From Dallia pectoralis (lineage: Eukaryota; Chordata; Actinopteri; Esociformes; Umbridae), in contig CM055728.1 in assembly GCA_029465975.1 (NCBI GenBank), positions 2,562,330-2,626,329 on the forward strand: DNA of 64,000 nt, read 5' to 3'. Position numbers and translations under genes: made by a program. How positions within the stretch are numbered: the stretch's first letter is position 1; each line of letters starts with the position of its first letter. The notes under the pieces were generated by a model, which saw only the letters and a list, made by a program, of their open reading frames with translations, was not told where the DNA came from and ran no database searches. Positions 10,968-22,541 of the stretch are shown in pieces.

Positions 10968-12722
10968 TTATCCGGGGTCGGGTCGCGGGGGTAGCAGCTC
11001 TAGCAGGGGACCCCAAACTTCCCTTTCCCGGGCAACATTAGCCAGCTCTGACTGGGGAATCCCGAGGCGTTCCCAGGCCAGTGTGGAGATATAATCTCTC
11101 CACCTAGTTCTGGGTCTTCCCCGAGGTCTCCTCCCAGCTGGACGTGCCTGGAACACCTCTCTAGGGAGGCGCCCAGGTGGCATTCTTACAAGATGCCCGA
11201 ACCACCTCAACTGGCTCCTTTCTATGCAAAGGAGCAGCGGCTCTACTCCGAGTTCCTCTCGGATGACTGAGCTTCTCACCCTATCCCTAAGGGAGAGGCC
11301 AGCCACCTTTCTGAGAAAACCCATTTCGGCCGCTTGTACCCGCGATCTCGTTCTTTCGGTCATGACCCAGCTTTCATGACCATAGGTGAGGGTAGGAACA
11401 AAGATTGACCGGTAGATCGAGAGCTTTGCCTTTCGGCTCAGCTCTCTTTTCGTCACAACGGTGCGGTGAAGCGAATGCAACACCGCCCCCGCTGCTCCGA
11501 TCCTCCGACCAAACTCCCGCTCCATTGTTCCCTCACTCGCGAACAGGACCCCGAGGTACTTGAAAACCTTCACTTGGAGTAAGGACTCATTCCCTACCCG
11601 GAGTAGGCACTCCACCGGTTTCCTGCTGAGAGTCATGGCCTCAGATTTAGAGGTGCTAACCCTCATCCCAGCCGCTTCACACTCGGCTGCGAACCGATCC
11701 AGTGAGTGCTGAAGGTCACCGACCGATGAGGCCATCAGGACCACATCATCCGCAAAAAGCAGTGATGTGACCATCAGCCCACCGAACGGGAACCCCTCCC
11801 CCCCATGACTACGCCTTGATATCCTGTCCATGAATATTACAAACAGGATTGGTGACAAAGCGCAGCCCTGGCGGAGGCCAACCCCCACCGGGAACGAATC
11901 CGACTTACTGCCGAGGACACGGACACAGCTCATGCTTTGAGCGTACAGAGATTGGATGGCCCTGAGAAGAGACCCCTCACCCCATACTCCCGCAGCACCT
12001 CCCACAAAAGATCCCGGGGTACCCGGTCATACGCCTTCTCCAGATCCACAAAACACATGTAGACTGGATGGGCATACTCCCAGGCCCCCTCCAGGATCCT
12101 TGCGAGATAGAAAGAGCTGGTCCGTGGTTCCCCGGCCAGGACGAAAACCGCATTGTTCCTCTTCAATCTGAGGTTCGACTATTGGCCGAACCCTCCTTTC
12201 CAGCACTTTGGAGTACACTTTAACAGGGAGGCTGAGGAGTGTGATACCTCTGTAATTGGCACACACTCTCTGGTCCCCCTTTTTGAAGAGGGGAACCACC
12301 ACCCCGGTCTGCCACTCCTCTGGCACTGTCCCAGACTTCCATGCAATCTTGAAGAGGCGTGTCAACCAAGACAGCCCTTCCCCACCCAAAGCTTTTAGCA
12401 TTTCTGGACGAATCTCATCAGTCCCTGGGGCTTTGCCACTGTGGAGTTGTTTGACTACCTCAGCGACTTCCCCCAGGGAAACTGACGATGACCCTCCATC
12501 AGCCTCCAGCTCTGCCTCTGTACTAGAGGGCGTGTAGGTCGGATTCAGGAGCTCCTCAAAATGCTCTTTCCAGCGCCCGATCACATCATCAGTTGAGGTC
12601 AACAGTGTCCCATCCTTACTGTACACAGCTTGGATGGTTCCCGTTTTCCCTTCTGAGGTGCCGAACGGTTTTCCAGAAGCATTTTGGTGCCGACCGAAAG
12701 TCCTTCTCCATAGCTTCTCCAA
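10968..12722 (-). pseudogene. Reverse transcriptase part of the Rex3/RTE-like LINE
   Basis: Three overlapping frames (12027-12722, 11930-12166, 10968-12005) together cover the RT fingers, palm and C-terminal region. The catalytic 'FADDVVLM' lies in the last frame. At least two frameshifts separate them. Confidence 0.85.
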
Positions 12723-12824
12723 ACTTCTCCCACACCCGCTGCTTTGCCTCTGACACGGCAGCGGCTGCAGCCCTCTCGGGCCTGTCGGTACCCTGCAACT
12801 GCCTCCGGAGTCCCCAGGGCTTCT

Positions 12825-14144
12825 TCAGTCGGACAGCTTCCTGACCACCGTGGTCCACCACGGTGTTCTAGGGTTACCACCCCTTGAGGCACCTAGGACC
12901 TTGAGACCACAGCTCACCGCCGCAGCTTCAGCAATAGAAGCTTTGAACATTGCCCACTCAGGTTCAATGCCCCCAACCTCCACAGGGATGCCTGAAAAGC
13001 TCCGCCGGAGGTGTGAGTTGAAGATCTTTCGGACAGGGGCCTCCTCCAGACGTTCCCAGTTCACCCGCACCACCCGTTTGGGCTTACCTGGTCTGTCCAA
13101 AGTCTTTCCCCACCCTCTGATCCAACTCACTACCAGATGGTGATCAGTTGACAGCTCTGCCCCTCTCTTCACCCGAGTGTCCAAAACATGCGGCCTTAGA
13201 TCAGCCGATACGATCACAAAATCGATCATTGACCTTCGGCCTAGGGTGCTCTGGTACCATGTACACTTATGCGCCTCCTTATGTTCGAACATGGTGTTTG
13301 TTATAGACAATCCATGACTAGCACAGAAGTCCAATAACAAACGACCGCTCGGGTTTAGATCAGGGAGGCCGTTCCTCCCAATCACGCCTCTCCAGGTGTC
13401 TCCATCGTTGCCCACATGTGCGTTGAAGTCTCCCAGCAGAATGATGGAGTCCCCTACTGGAGCCCTATATAGGACTCCCTTCAGGGTCTCCAAGAAGGCT
13501 GAATACTCCGAACTGCTGTTTGGTGCATAAGCACAAACAACAGTCAGAGTTTTCCCCCCCACCACCCTTAGGCGTAGGGAGGCAAACCTCTCATCCACCG
13601 GGGTAAACTCCAACACCGCCGTGCTCAGACGTGGGCTCGTGAGTATCCCCACACCAGCCCGCCGCCTCTCACCCTGGGCAACTCCAGAGAAGAACAGAGT
13701 CCAACCCCTATCCAGGGGTAAGGTTCCAGAGCCACGGTTGTGCGTAGAGGTAAGTCCCACCAGATCCAACTGGTATCGCTCCACCTCACGCACAAGTTCT
13801 GGCTCCTTCCCCCCCAGTGAGGTGACGTTCCACGTCCCCAAAGCAAGCTTCTGCCGCCCGGGTCTGATCCGTCGAGACCCCCCACCTTCACTGTCACCCA
13901 TATGACAGCGCACCCGACCCCTGCGGTTGTTCCTGTGAGTGGTGGGCCCACAGGATGGAGAGGAGAGAGATGCCACGTATCTCGTTCGGGCTGTGCCCGG
14001 CCGGGCTCCGTGGCAAACCCGGCCACCAGGCGCTCGCTTTCGAGCCCGCCGTCTGGGCCTGGCTCCAGACGAGGGCCCTGGGCTTCCTCCAGGCAGGGTC
14101 TCGCTCCTTTTCCCTCTATCTTTCATGGGGTCTTGGTGAACCAT
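12825..14144 (-). pseudogene. Endonuclease part of the Rex3/RTE-like LINE
   Basis: A 439-codon open stretch. The true start is probably the internal methionine of 'MGDSEGGGSRRIRPGRQK'. It carries the AP-endonuclease fold signatures 'GDFNAHVG' and 'STDHHLVVSW', used to nick target DNA. It loses frame at about 12850, before the reverse transcriptase. Both catalytic signatures are still readable, so the decay is recent. Confidence 0.85.
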
Positions 14145-14296
14145 TCTTAGTCTGGCCCCTCGCCTGAGACCACTTTGCCTTGGGAAACCCTACCAGGAGC
14201 ATGAAGCTCCAGACAACCCAGCCCTCAGGTTCATAGGGGCACACAAACCTCTCCACCACGTTAAGGTGATGATTCCCGGGGAGGGGTTTTTAGGTC

Positions 14297-14760
14297 AATT
14301 CCATCAAATTGTGACATAACAGACAAGTTATTTCTTGGTGGTTGTGGTGGCAATACAGGGTCATTGTTTGACTGTGTAGTTTTGATGGTCTGCCTAATAC
14401 TGTGGATTTTTTCACTGAAGAAACTAGCAAATTCATTACATTTTGCACTGGACAAAAGTTCAGGTGCTATCTGCTTTGGGGGGTTGGTGAGTTTGTCGAC
14501 CATGGCAAACAGAGTGCGGGTACTGTTGATGTTCTTGTTGATCATTCCTGATAAATGTTTCTCTCTAGCCCTGAGTAACTCAAGGCTGAATTTACAAAGG
14601 TTTTGTTTGTAGATGTCATAGTGGATTTGAAGCTTAGTTTTTCTCCACTTATGTTCAGCTTTGCTACATTCTCTTTTAAGGAGGTAAACCATTATGGTCC
14701 TTCTCCATGGAGGTTTTTGTACAGGTGAGGTAAATAATAGAAAAGATCTCCATACAAAAA
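14297..14760 (-). mobile_element. L2/Rex1-like LINE, 5'-most fragment
   Basis: The minus-strand frame (14261-14692) encodes the linker before the RT, with 'RTLFAMVDKLTNPP' and 'CNEFASFFSEKIHSIR', typical of L2/Rex1 LINEs. It joins the fragment at 10340-10934 once the Rex3-like insertion is ignored. The LINE is 5'-truncated near 14760, so no endonuclease is present. Confidence 0.75.
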
Positions 14761-15434
14761 CAGCTTAAATCAAGATGTCCACATATAACCTAACCTTGTT
14801 ATATTACAATATTATGGAATCACACATTTGTTCACTAATTGTAGAGTTTTCAGGCCTGCTACAAGATCGCACGACACCACAACACCAAAGTCCTTTTTGG
14901 TTTATTCGAACAGAGCAGTTTGCACTCTGCAATCATATGAATAGAAACTAGCAGATGTTCTTCAATGCATCAATGTGAATAGATTTAGTCTCAATTCAGA
15001 CTAGACTGGTAATTTAAGAAGATGTAAATAGAATGATATGAAATATTAAGTTTCAGTACCTGCAATTGTATGAATAGAAGCAAGCAGATGTTCTTAAATG
15101 CATCAATGTGAATAGATTTTCGATAAAAAATGCATACAGAAATGTCAACTACTTGTCTTTCAAATGATACGCATCGCAGGACATTAAATTAAACTAATAG
15201 CCCTACATGACCGATGAATACAGGGTATAAACTACATTACCCATGAAGACTTCCCATGAATGCGGCATCTTCCAACAATTGGAGAAGGCCCTGAATGCAG
15301 AACGCAGGACACGGTTTAACACGCAGCCCCTCCCACACGCAGCCCCTCCCACACGCATCTCCTCCTACAAGGACCCACATGAACAATATACAATATGCGC
15401 TGAGAACGCAACAAACAAGACATGGAGGTATATA
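14761..15434. repeat. Non-coding; imperfect tandem duplication of about 136 bp
   Basis: 'gaatagaaactagcagatgt' (about 14939) and 'gaatagaagcaagcagatgt' (about 15074) start two similar stretches that both continue through 'gcatcaatgtgaatagattt'. The rest shows nothing I can name. Confidence 0.6.
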
Positions 15435-16421
15435 CAGGCATGAAAATCACTCACCTTTCGGCGAAATTCGTCGTTTTGAAACCAGAATAGGTGACCTACG
15501 TGAATCGTGTAGATTCGATGAGAAAATGTTTGTGTGTGGGGGGGGGTACCAGAGATTTAGTGAACTACAAACAGGTGCGCGGGTGCATGAAAATATAAGC
15601 GCAAAGGGTCTTGCATCAACAGTTTCCTTCTCTGGGAGGTAGGAGAATACCGTTACCTGATTGGTTTACAAGCAGTTCGCTTCGCGCTCGTGCTGACAAG
15701 AGCGCGCACATCAAATTCAGAAGCTGAAAAAGCCCGCCCGGCCTGAATTTCTGTGCGGGATTGCGGGATTGCGCATAATTTAGACAATTCCCGCAAGGTT
15801 AGTTTTTATAGTGCGAGAAATTCCCGAACAAATATATTTGCTTCATCTCAGACCGAGGTAAAGTTGGTTGGATATTGGATATTCAACGGATATTCGGAGG
15901 CCGAGATCAGGTCCGGTTTCCCGCACTCAGCCACACTACACCCGGTGATTGACCGACAGAAACCTCCGTGTGCTTATAGTCAGGGACCGTCAATAAAGTA
16001 CAAGTACAGGGCAAGCAGCCACACTACAGCGTGGTGATCAACCAACAGAAACCTCCGTCTGCTTATAGTTAGGGACCGTCAATAAAGTCCAAGTCTTAAA
16101 GTTATGAATTCAGTAGCTGTATAAGCATTTGGCCTTGAAACTTCAAACCACTTTCAGATCTTCTTTTATAGAGGACGCCCACATTTTGCACTGCTTTGTA
16201 TTTTTTAAGGAAATGGTGTAAGAGATGTTTAATAAACATAAAAAATAGTAAAAAATCTATTTTCTTCGTGAAATCACTTGGAAACCTCAATTTACTTTAT
16301 ATTGTCTACAAAGGTCTTTCACATGTGGAATATTTGAAATTTTCCTCCGGGGGAGCACGCACCCCCCTATAGGGGTAATATACTTCTGACCTTTTTCACC
16401 CCTGACCCGTTTTCATGCCTG
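15435..16421. mobile_element. 987-bp terminal-inverted-repeat element (non-autonomous)
   Basis: Left end CAGGCATGAAAA (15435-15446) and right end TTTTCATGCCTG (16410-16421) are perfect 12-bp inverted repeats, each abutted outside by 'tatata' (15429-15434, 16422-16427). The target duplication is therefore TA, TATA or TATATA. No transposase frame lies inside. An internal direct duplication of about 85 bp (about 15928-16010 and 16015-16095) contains 'agggaccgtcaataaagt' twice. Superfamily not identified. Confidence 0.7.
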
Positions 16422-16427
16422 TATATA

Positions 16428-17760
16428 AGTGAGATTACTCAGACAGACAGTCATTAAAACATGACGTAGACTACTTAAATTGTCGTCTTTAAATAGATTT
16501 TCGAATTGTCTTTAAATTGATTTTCGAGTTGAAACAGATTTTGATTTTCGAGTTGAAATGGATTTCACGTTGAAGGACTAAACTGATTTTGATAGAAAAT
16601 AAAATATTGCAAGACTTGAATTGAAGCATAGTGTAGCATATATATTATATTGTTTCAAGGTGCCATCTCCCTTCCTTCCGTAGTAAACATGGACGAGATG
16701 GTACGCAAAAAGGCCATCGAAGAGCTTTGGCGATGCCAGTGACAGAGACAGTGTGATGGAACCCTTTCTGTTCTGGTTTGAACATAAACAGGACTATGAT
16801 ATGTTCTGTATGGAGGCAATGGACTTTCCAACACACAAGCCAGTCTTTATGATTTTAAACTCTGAAAGACAGTATTAACAGTAAAGTAACTTCTAAAATA
16901 TCAACTATTTTAAGGTAACTGAAAAAAACAAATTGTGCTTCACTAAAGAATGACCATTGATGTGGTTGTTAATAATAGTAGCATGTTTATTATTTTTCTA
17001 TTGTTTGTTACAATAGCATATGGACAGTCCAAAAGGTACAGTGATAAAGTTGACAGCTGCTGCATGTCTCATGTAATTGTTGCCATCCAATAAAACACTA
17101 GCTTATCAACACGTCAAAGGCAATACAACGCATTGAATAAGCAATAGGTTGTCAAGCAAAAGTGTATAAATAACTGTTGGAGCGATTTCCTTGTTTCGTA
17201 ATTAAGTTAATAATTACATTACTTTATTTAGTTTCACTTTAGATAATTTTCATGATTATTTCATTAATTTAATATACAGAATGTCGATGTTATGTTTTGG
17301 TTAATTTGAGCATTTTGTTGGGACTTTTACTTTGATAGTACTGAGCACCTGTTTCGTATCTATATAATGACGGTTACAATTGGGACAGGTAGGCACTAAG
17401 AAAGGTTGTTGTTTTTTTTTACCAGGGAAAGAGAGGCTGCCAATACTAGCCTCGGCTTGCTCAAATGGGAAATAAACGGCATGAGCGAAATGTTTGCTTG
17501 GACTTATTTTCCCCTGCGTAAGATTAAATCTTTAAGTGCCCCAGTGGCTGTTTGATTAGATTTGTGCGTTCTGCATTCAGCGCATATTGAACAATTGTGT
17601 GAATTTATTAAATATAGCCTTTATAACATTGACTAAACGCATGAGCCATTCAACTTCACATTGTGCTAATCACATTGCTAAAACACTTGCATGGCTTTGA
17701 ACTTGCAGCACAGATTTTATATTCCTCCCTGAAATAAACATTAGATTAGAAATACCAATA
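16428..17760. other. No feature recognised
   Basis: AT-rich DNA. Short imperfect repeats of 'gattttcgagttgaaa' lie at 16495-16560. No gene is supported. Confidence 0.5.
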
Positions 17761-17772
17761 TAACCAATACCA

Positions 17773-18160
17773 ATACAAGCGGCCGAAATGGGTTTTCTCA
17801 GAAAGGTGGCTGGCCTCTCCCTGAGGGATAGGGTGAGAAGCTCAGTCATCCGAGAGGAACTCGGAGTAGAGCCGCTGCTCCATTGCATAGAAAGGAGCCA
17901 GTTGAGGTGGTTCGGGCATCTTGTACGAATGCCACCTGGGCGCCTCCCTAGAGAGGTGTTCCAGGCACGTCCAGCTGGGAGGAGACCTTGGGGAAGACCC
18001 AGGACTAGGTGGAGAGATTATATCTCCACACTGGCCTGGGAACGCCTCGGGATTCCCCAGTCAGAGCTGGCTAATGTTGCCTGGGAAAGGGAAGTTTGGG
18101 GTCCCCTGCTAGAGCTGCTACCCCCGCGACCCGACCCCGGATAAGCGGTTGAAGATGAGA
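17773..18160 (+). mobile_element. Rex3/RTE-like LINE, 5'-truncated 3' end
   Basis: Plus-strand copy of the last 118 codons of the same family as 10935-14283 ('MGFLRKVAGLSLRDRVRSS' to 'LLPPRPDPG'), stop codon, then 'ataagcggttgaagatgaga' tail. Typical dead-on-arrival insertion. Nearly identical to the nested copy. Confidence 0.9.
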
Positions 18161-18644
18161 TGAGATAAATATAACTAAAAGTACTTTTTGCCACATTTGA
18201 ACGGTTTATTGACGTTTGCATTATTTTGAACATCGATACGGTCAACTACATTAAACTTCCCAGCCAGAGTTTCTAATGACACGCCCACGTCGCATCTGCA
18301 ATGTCACCAGTTAACATGATCACCAGTTAAAACGTAAACCCGGTACTTGATAGCTGGATGTTGGTTGGAGTTGAGACAGAATTGATTGCTTTTCCTTGGT
18401 ATCCCGGATGTTGATTCTGAATTTCTGACACAGAATTTTTTTGCACTCAATTTCTGACACTGAATTCTTTTTGCACTGATTTACTGACACTGAATTTTTA
18501 GACACTGAATCTTGTATGCAAATAAATTCAGTGGTAGAAATTCAGTTTCAGAATCTGGTGAGACAGATTTTCTTCCATAGATTTTCTTCCATGGTCACTA
18601 ATACAAAATTAAATATTGAAAAATAAAACGCAATTGTTCCTGTC

Positions 18645-18840
18645 ACGAGTGGTGAGCGTTTTGTTTCTACACGGGTCTGTTATGGTGGTGCAGAGTTCAG
18701 TCTCATGGGTTTTCGTTTACGTTCTGTTTCGCAGCTGTTAGCGTTTATCATTAGTGGGGCTATAAAGTGTTGCTAGATAGTCACAGCATTGCTAGCATTG
18801 TTTCCAGTTCATGTTTATATTAGAGGTGAGTGTTTTAGGT
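18645..18840 (+). mobile_element. Truncated LTR related to element 1
   Basis: Starts TGTCACGAGTGG and follows the element-1 LTR in order ('tttcgtttacgttctgtttc', 'ggctataaagtgttgctaga', 'attagaggtgagtg') with clear divergence, then is lost after about 195 bp. It is either a solo LTR fragment or a remnant of a related family. Confidence 0.7.
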
Positions 18841-18907
18841 CTGCACAGGCTTTAAACTGAAGCCAGAACCCGGACCGTACCCGCGATCATTTAACCCGAC
18901 CCGACAG
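18841..18907. other. Left flank of LTR element 2 (possible DNA transposon)
   Basis: The 'aacccgacccgacag' wording here and 'cccgaacccgacctgacc' after 22981 resembles a block at 45985-46080. LTR element 2 may therefore have landed in a repeated, probably hAT-like, element. Confidence 0.35.
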
Positions 18908-19347
18908 TGTCAGGATTGGGGCTTTCGAGCAGGTTGAGGACACAAACGCAGAGTGCTTTGCAATAACAGGGTTTATTTTCTCCCAAAACAGGAACGGGTA
19001 GCTTCATACAAAGACAATCCTAACACTTAACAGAAACACAGAAGAACAACATAATTAACAAAACCTCCCCTTAGTGAGACAGAACATACTAAACACAGAA
19101 CACCAGAATAATCACGCAATACATAACAGGACCAGCAAACGCAAAACAAGAGAAACATACCTTAACAATGACCGACACTGAAAGACAGGAACCGACAGAA
19201 CTAAGTACAGGGACTTACGAGCAAACACAACCCAGGTGCGGACAAAAACACAGGTGAACGAACAAGTCCCTAATTTTCCCTCTCTCCGGATGCGGGGGAG
19301 GTGTCATCACCACCATGGAGTGCGAGGACAGGGCTCTGTCCCTTACA
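18908..19347 (-). repeat. 3' LTR of element 2
   Basis: 440 bp. It differs from the other LTR at only a handful of positions (for example 'gacttacgag' versus 'gactaacgag'). Confidence 0.93.
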
Positions 19348-21783
19348 GAATCCCCCACCAAGGGGCGCGGCTCCTGAAGCGCCCAAAACACAAAAGCAGA
19401 TATAATCCAAGAGTTGGACATGGGCAGGACGGAGAGACGGGTCTCGGGCAGGACAGAGGCTGACAGGCCAGGAGGCCGCCCGGTCTGGTGGATGCCAGTC
19501 AGGAGACCGGACAGGTGGAGACGGGTCAGGAGACCGGACAGGCGACGACGGATCAGGTGGTCGACCCGGCGGGAGCAGGTCTGGAGGCCGGACAGGTAGA
19601 GACGGGTCATGGGTTCTACCCGGCAGGAGCGGGTCAGGCGGTCTGCCCGGTGGGAGCGGGTCAGGAGGTCTACCCGGCGGGAGCGGGTCAGGAGGTCTAC
19701 CCGGCGGAAGCGGATCTGGAGATCGACCCGGCGGATGCAGGTCAGGAGACAGGTCAGGAGGTCGACCCGGCGGATGAGGGTCAGGAGGTCGACCCGGCGG
19801 AAGCAGATCTGGAGGTCTACCCGGCGGGAGCGTGTCTGGAGGTCTACCCGGCGGGAGCGTGTCTGGAGGTCTACCCGGCGGGAGCGTGTCTGGAGGTCTA
19901 CCCGGCGGGAGCGTGTCTGGAGGTCTACCCGGCGGGAGCGTGTCAGGAGGTCTACTCGGCGGGAGCAGATCTGGAGGTCGGACAGGAGGGTGCAGGTCTA
20001 GAGGTCGACCAGGCAGAGACGGGTCAGGAGGCAGTGCCGGGGGAGACGGGTCAGGAGGCAGGGCCGGGGGAGAGAGGTCAGGAGGCCGTGCCGGAGGACA
20101 CGGTTCAGGAGGCCGTGCCGGAGGACACGGTTCAGGAGGCCGTGCCGGAGGACACGGTTCAGGAGGCCGTGCCGGAGGACACGGTTCAGGAGGCCGTGCC
20201 GGAGGACACGGTTCAGGAGGCCGTGCCGGAGGACACGGTTCAGGAGGCCGTGCCGGAGGACACGGTTCAGGTGGCCGGGGAACCGGCTTTGGCCCGACAA
20301 CAGTCCTTGGCCCGGCAACAGTCCTTGGCCCGGCAACAGTCCTTGGCCCGGCAACAGTCCTTGGCCCGGCAACAGTCCTTGGCCCGGCAACAGTCCTTGG
20401 CCCGGCAACAGTCCTTGGCCCGGCCAGGATGACGGCCTCGGGCATTGGACGGGGCTCGAAGACAGGACGGGGCTCGAGGACAGGACGGGGGACCGGACTG
20501 GAGTCAGGCAGGGGGACAGGACTGGAGTCAGGCAGGGGGACAGGACTGGAGTCAGGCAGGGGGACAGGACTGGAGTCAGGCAGGGGGACAGGACTGGAGT
20601 CAGGCAGGGGGACAGGAGTGAGCTCTGGGTCTGGAGTGAGCTCTGGGACAGGAGTGAGCTCTGGGACAGGAGTGAGCTCTGGGTATGGAGTGAGCTCTGG
20701 GTCTGGAGTGAGCTCTGGGTCTGGAGTGAGCTCTGGGTCTGGAGTGAGCTCTGGGTCTGGAGTGAGCTCTGGGTCTGGAGTGAGCTCTGGAGTGAGCTCT
20801 GGAGTGAGCTCGGGGACTGGAGTGAGCTCGGGGACTGGGACAGACACGGGGACTGGGACAGACACGGGGACTGGGACAGACACGGGGACTGGGACAGACA
20901 CGGGGACTGGGACAGACACGGGGACTGGGACAGACACGGGGACTGGGACAGACACGGGGACTGGGACAGACACGGGGACTGGGACAGACACGGGGACTGG
21001 GACAGACACGGGGACAGGCTCAGAGACGGGGACAGGCTCAGAGACGGGGACAGGCTCAGAGACGGGGACAGGCTCAGAGACGGGGACAGGCTCAGAGACG
21101 GGGACAGGCTCAGAGACGGGGACAGGCTCAGAGACGGGGACAGGCTCAGAGACCGGGACAGGCTCAGAGACGGGGACAGGCTCAGAGACGGGGACAGGGT
21201 CAGAGACGGGGACAGGGTCAGAGACGGGGACAGGCTCAGACTGGGAAACGGGGACAGGCTCAGACTGGGAAACGGGGACAGGCTCAGACTGGGAAACGGG
21301 GACAGGCTCAGACTGGGAAACGGGGACAGGCTCAGACTGGGAAACTGGCTTAGGCAGGGAAACTGGGACTGGGACAGGCTCAGGCTGGGAACCTGGGACA
21401 GGCAAAGACACGGGGACTGGCTCTGGCAAGGACACGGGGACTGGCTCAGGCAAGGACACGGGGACTGGCTCAGGCAAGGACACGGGGACAGACTCGGGCA
21501 AGGAAACTGGAGGGAGCTCGGTGACTGGCCGAAGGTGTGGTGCACGGCGGAGAAGTTGTGCCCTCAGGTAGTCCAGGAGCTTAGGGCAGAGATCTTCTTG
21601 TCCCCTCCTCCACACGAAGAACTCCTGATGCCACCACCTCCTTTCATCGTCCGTCACCGCCACCTCCTGGACCCAGGCCAGAAAGTCGATAAATACCTCC
21701 AGATCCTCCCGTAGAGCCCTCTCCAAGGCCGGGGAGGTAGCCGATGGTGGCGTGGACCTGAGGACACCGGATAGACCGGTTCA
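19270..21783 (-). CDS. Proline-rich repeat ORF of LTR element 2
   Basis: An open frame of over 800 codons running into the 3' LTR. It begins after a TGA near 21783 and has no ATG of its own, so it was probably once fused in frame to the leader and alanine-rich array upstream (22539-21797). Its first 75 residues are non-repetitive and helical-looking ('REDLEVFIDFLAWVQEVAV', 'ERRWWHQEFFVWRRGQEDLC', 'LLDYLRAQLLRRAP'). Then come in-frame arrays: PEPVPVS (18 bp), TPDPEL (18 bp), DSSPVPLP (24 bp), GPRTVA (18 bp), ARPPEPCP (24 bp) and GRPPDTLPP (27 bp). No known enzyme domain. An open frame this long through arrays is partly a consequence of multiples of three. Confidence 0.55.
19490..20030 (-). repeat. 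27-bp minisatellite (PPGRPPDTL type)
   Basis: About 18 imperfect units with 'ggaggtctacccggcgggag' on the plus strand. It is the most degenerate of the element-2 arrays. Confidence 0.85.
20030..20275 (-). repeat. 24-bp minisatellite (ARPPEPCP)
   Basis: About 10 copies with 'ggaggccgtgccggaggaca' on the plus strand, nearly perfect in the centre. Confidence 0.9.
20280..20425 (-). repeat. 18-bp minisatellite (GPRTVA)
   Basis: About 8 near-perfect copies of 'cttggcccggcaacagtc'. Confidence 0.93.
20488..20835 (-). repeat. 24-bp and 18-bp minisatellites (DSSPVPLP, TPDPEL)
   Basis: Five copies with 'gggacaggactggagtcagg' (20488-20615), then about 12 copies of 'ggagtgagctctgggtct' and variants. 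Confidence 0.9.
20836..21370 (-). repeat. 18-bp minisatellites (VPVSVP, EPVPVS) and a 24-bp variant
   Basis: About 10 copies of 'gggactgggacagacacg', then about 13 copies of 'gggacaggctcagagacg', then 5 copies of a 24-bp form with 'ctcagactgggaaacgggga'. Homogeneous blocks with sharp borders point to recent local expansion. Confidence 0.93.
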
Positions 21784-21796
21784 TAGGGGCCCGTTT

Positions 21797-22298
21797 CGAG
21801 CGGCGGGGCGGCAGCCATCTCATGCTGCGGGGCGGCAGCCATCTCATGCTGCGGGGCGGCAGCCATCTCATGCTGCGGGGCGGCAGCCATCTCATGCTGC
21901 GGGGCGGCAGCCATCTCATGCTGCGGGGCGGCAGCCATCTCATGCTGCGGGGCGGCAGCCATCTCATGCTGCGCGGCGGCAGCCATCTCGTGCTGCGGGG
22001 CGGCAGCCATCTCGTGCTGCGGGGCGGCAGCCATCTCGTGCTGCGGGGCGGCAGCCATCTCGTGCTGCGGGGCGGCAGCCATCTCGTGCTGCGGGGCGGC
22101 AGCCATCTCGTGCTGCGGGGCGGCAGCCATCTCGTGCTGCTGGGCGGCAGCCATCTTGTGCTGCGGGCGGCAGCCATCTTGTGCTGCGGGGCGGCAGCCA
22201 TCTTGTGCTGCGGGGCGGCAGCCATCTTGTGCTGCGGGCGGCAGCCATCTTGTGCTGCGGGGCGGCAGCCATCTTGTGCTGCGGGGCGGCAGCCATGG
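21797..22298 (-). repeat. 24-bp minisatellite (MAAAPQHE/K)
   Basis: About 21 copies, 'ggcggcagccatctcatgct' on the plus strand. On the minus strand each unit carries (C/G)A(A/G)GATGGCTGCCG, similar to the arrays of LTR element 1. Two units near 22160 and 22235 lack a base and shift the frame. Confidence 0.93.
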
Positions 22299-22539
22299 GT
22301 GGTGAGGTGGGGGACAGAAACGTGGAGGTTGAGACGGGAATCAGCTGGAGGGTGAAGGGATCCCACCGGAACTCCCCCTCCAGGTACTCCTCATCCTCGG
22401 ACTCGTCCTCTGGCTCGGAGTCCTCTGCTTCATAGGGCTCTATGTAGAGCCCGTGCATTAACCCCTCGTCGGGGTTTTCGAGCCGTAGGCTGGCCCACGA
22501 TACTGCACCCTGCTGTGTCCTCTCTTTTGGGTCGGTCAT
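21964..22539 (-). CDS. Leading ORF of LTR element 2, unrecognised
   Basis: The ATG at 22539 is two bases inside from the 5' LTR, the same spacing as in element 1. The leader starts MTDPKERTQQG and has 'LRLENPDEGLMHGLY', the acidic 'EAEDSEPEDESEDEEYLEG' and 'WDPFTLQLIPVSTS'. It then enters the MAAAPQHK array and loses its repeat frame at unit indels. Total 191 codons. No family recognised. It may be a gag-derived leader. Confidence 0.5.
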   Translation of the reverse strand: MTDPKERTQQGAVSWASLRLENPDEGLMHGLYIEPYEAEDSEPEDESEDEEYLEGEFRWDPFTLQLIPVSTSTFLSPTSPPMAAAPQHKMAAAPQHKMAAARSTRWLPPRSTRWLPPRSTRWLPPAAQDGCRPAARDGCRPAARDGCRPAARDGCRPAARDGCRPAARDGCRPAARDGCRPAARDGCRRAA

Positions 22540-22541
22540 TC

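Larger units (their letters stand above)
10935..14283 (-). mobile_element. Rex3/RTE-like LINE, nearly full length, inactive
   Basis: It is flanked by a 13-bp target duplication 'gggtttttaggtc' (10922-10934 and 14284-14296). The 3' end (low coordinates) is a GATGAA tail after a 'ccggataagcggtt' motif, as in fish Rex3/RTE elements. Domain order on the minus strand is apurinic endonuclease at 12825-14144 (LGTWNVTSLGG, GDFNAHVG, STDHHLV), then reverse transcriptase at 10968-12722 (ANYRGITLLSLPVKVYSK, CGFRPGRGTTDQLF, FVDLEKAYDRVP, FADDVVLMAS). The reading frame changes at about 12850, 12700, 12130 and 12000, so it cannot make an intact protein. Length (3.35 kb) suits the family. Confidence 0.88.

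Noticed and set aside
16679..16740. Short frame starting 'atggacgagatggtacgcaa'
   Set aside because: It stops after 17 codons and has no recognisable continuation.
17773..18150. An intact small gene of 118 codons
   Set aside because: It is identical in content to the C-terminus of the Rex3-like LINE and ends with the LINE tail.
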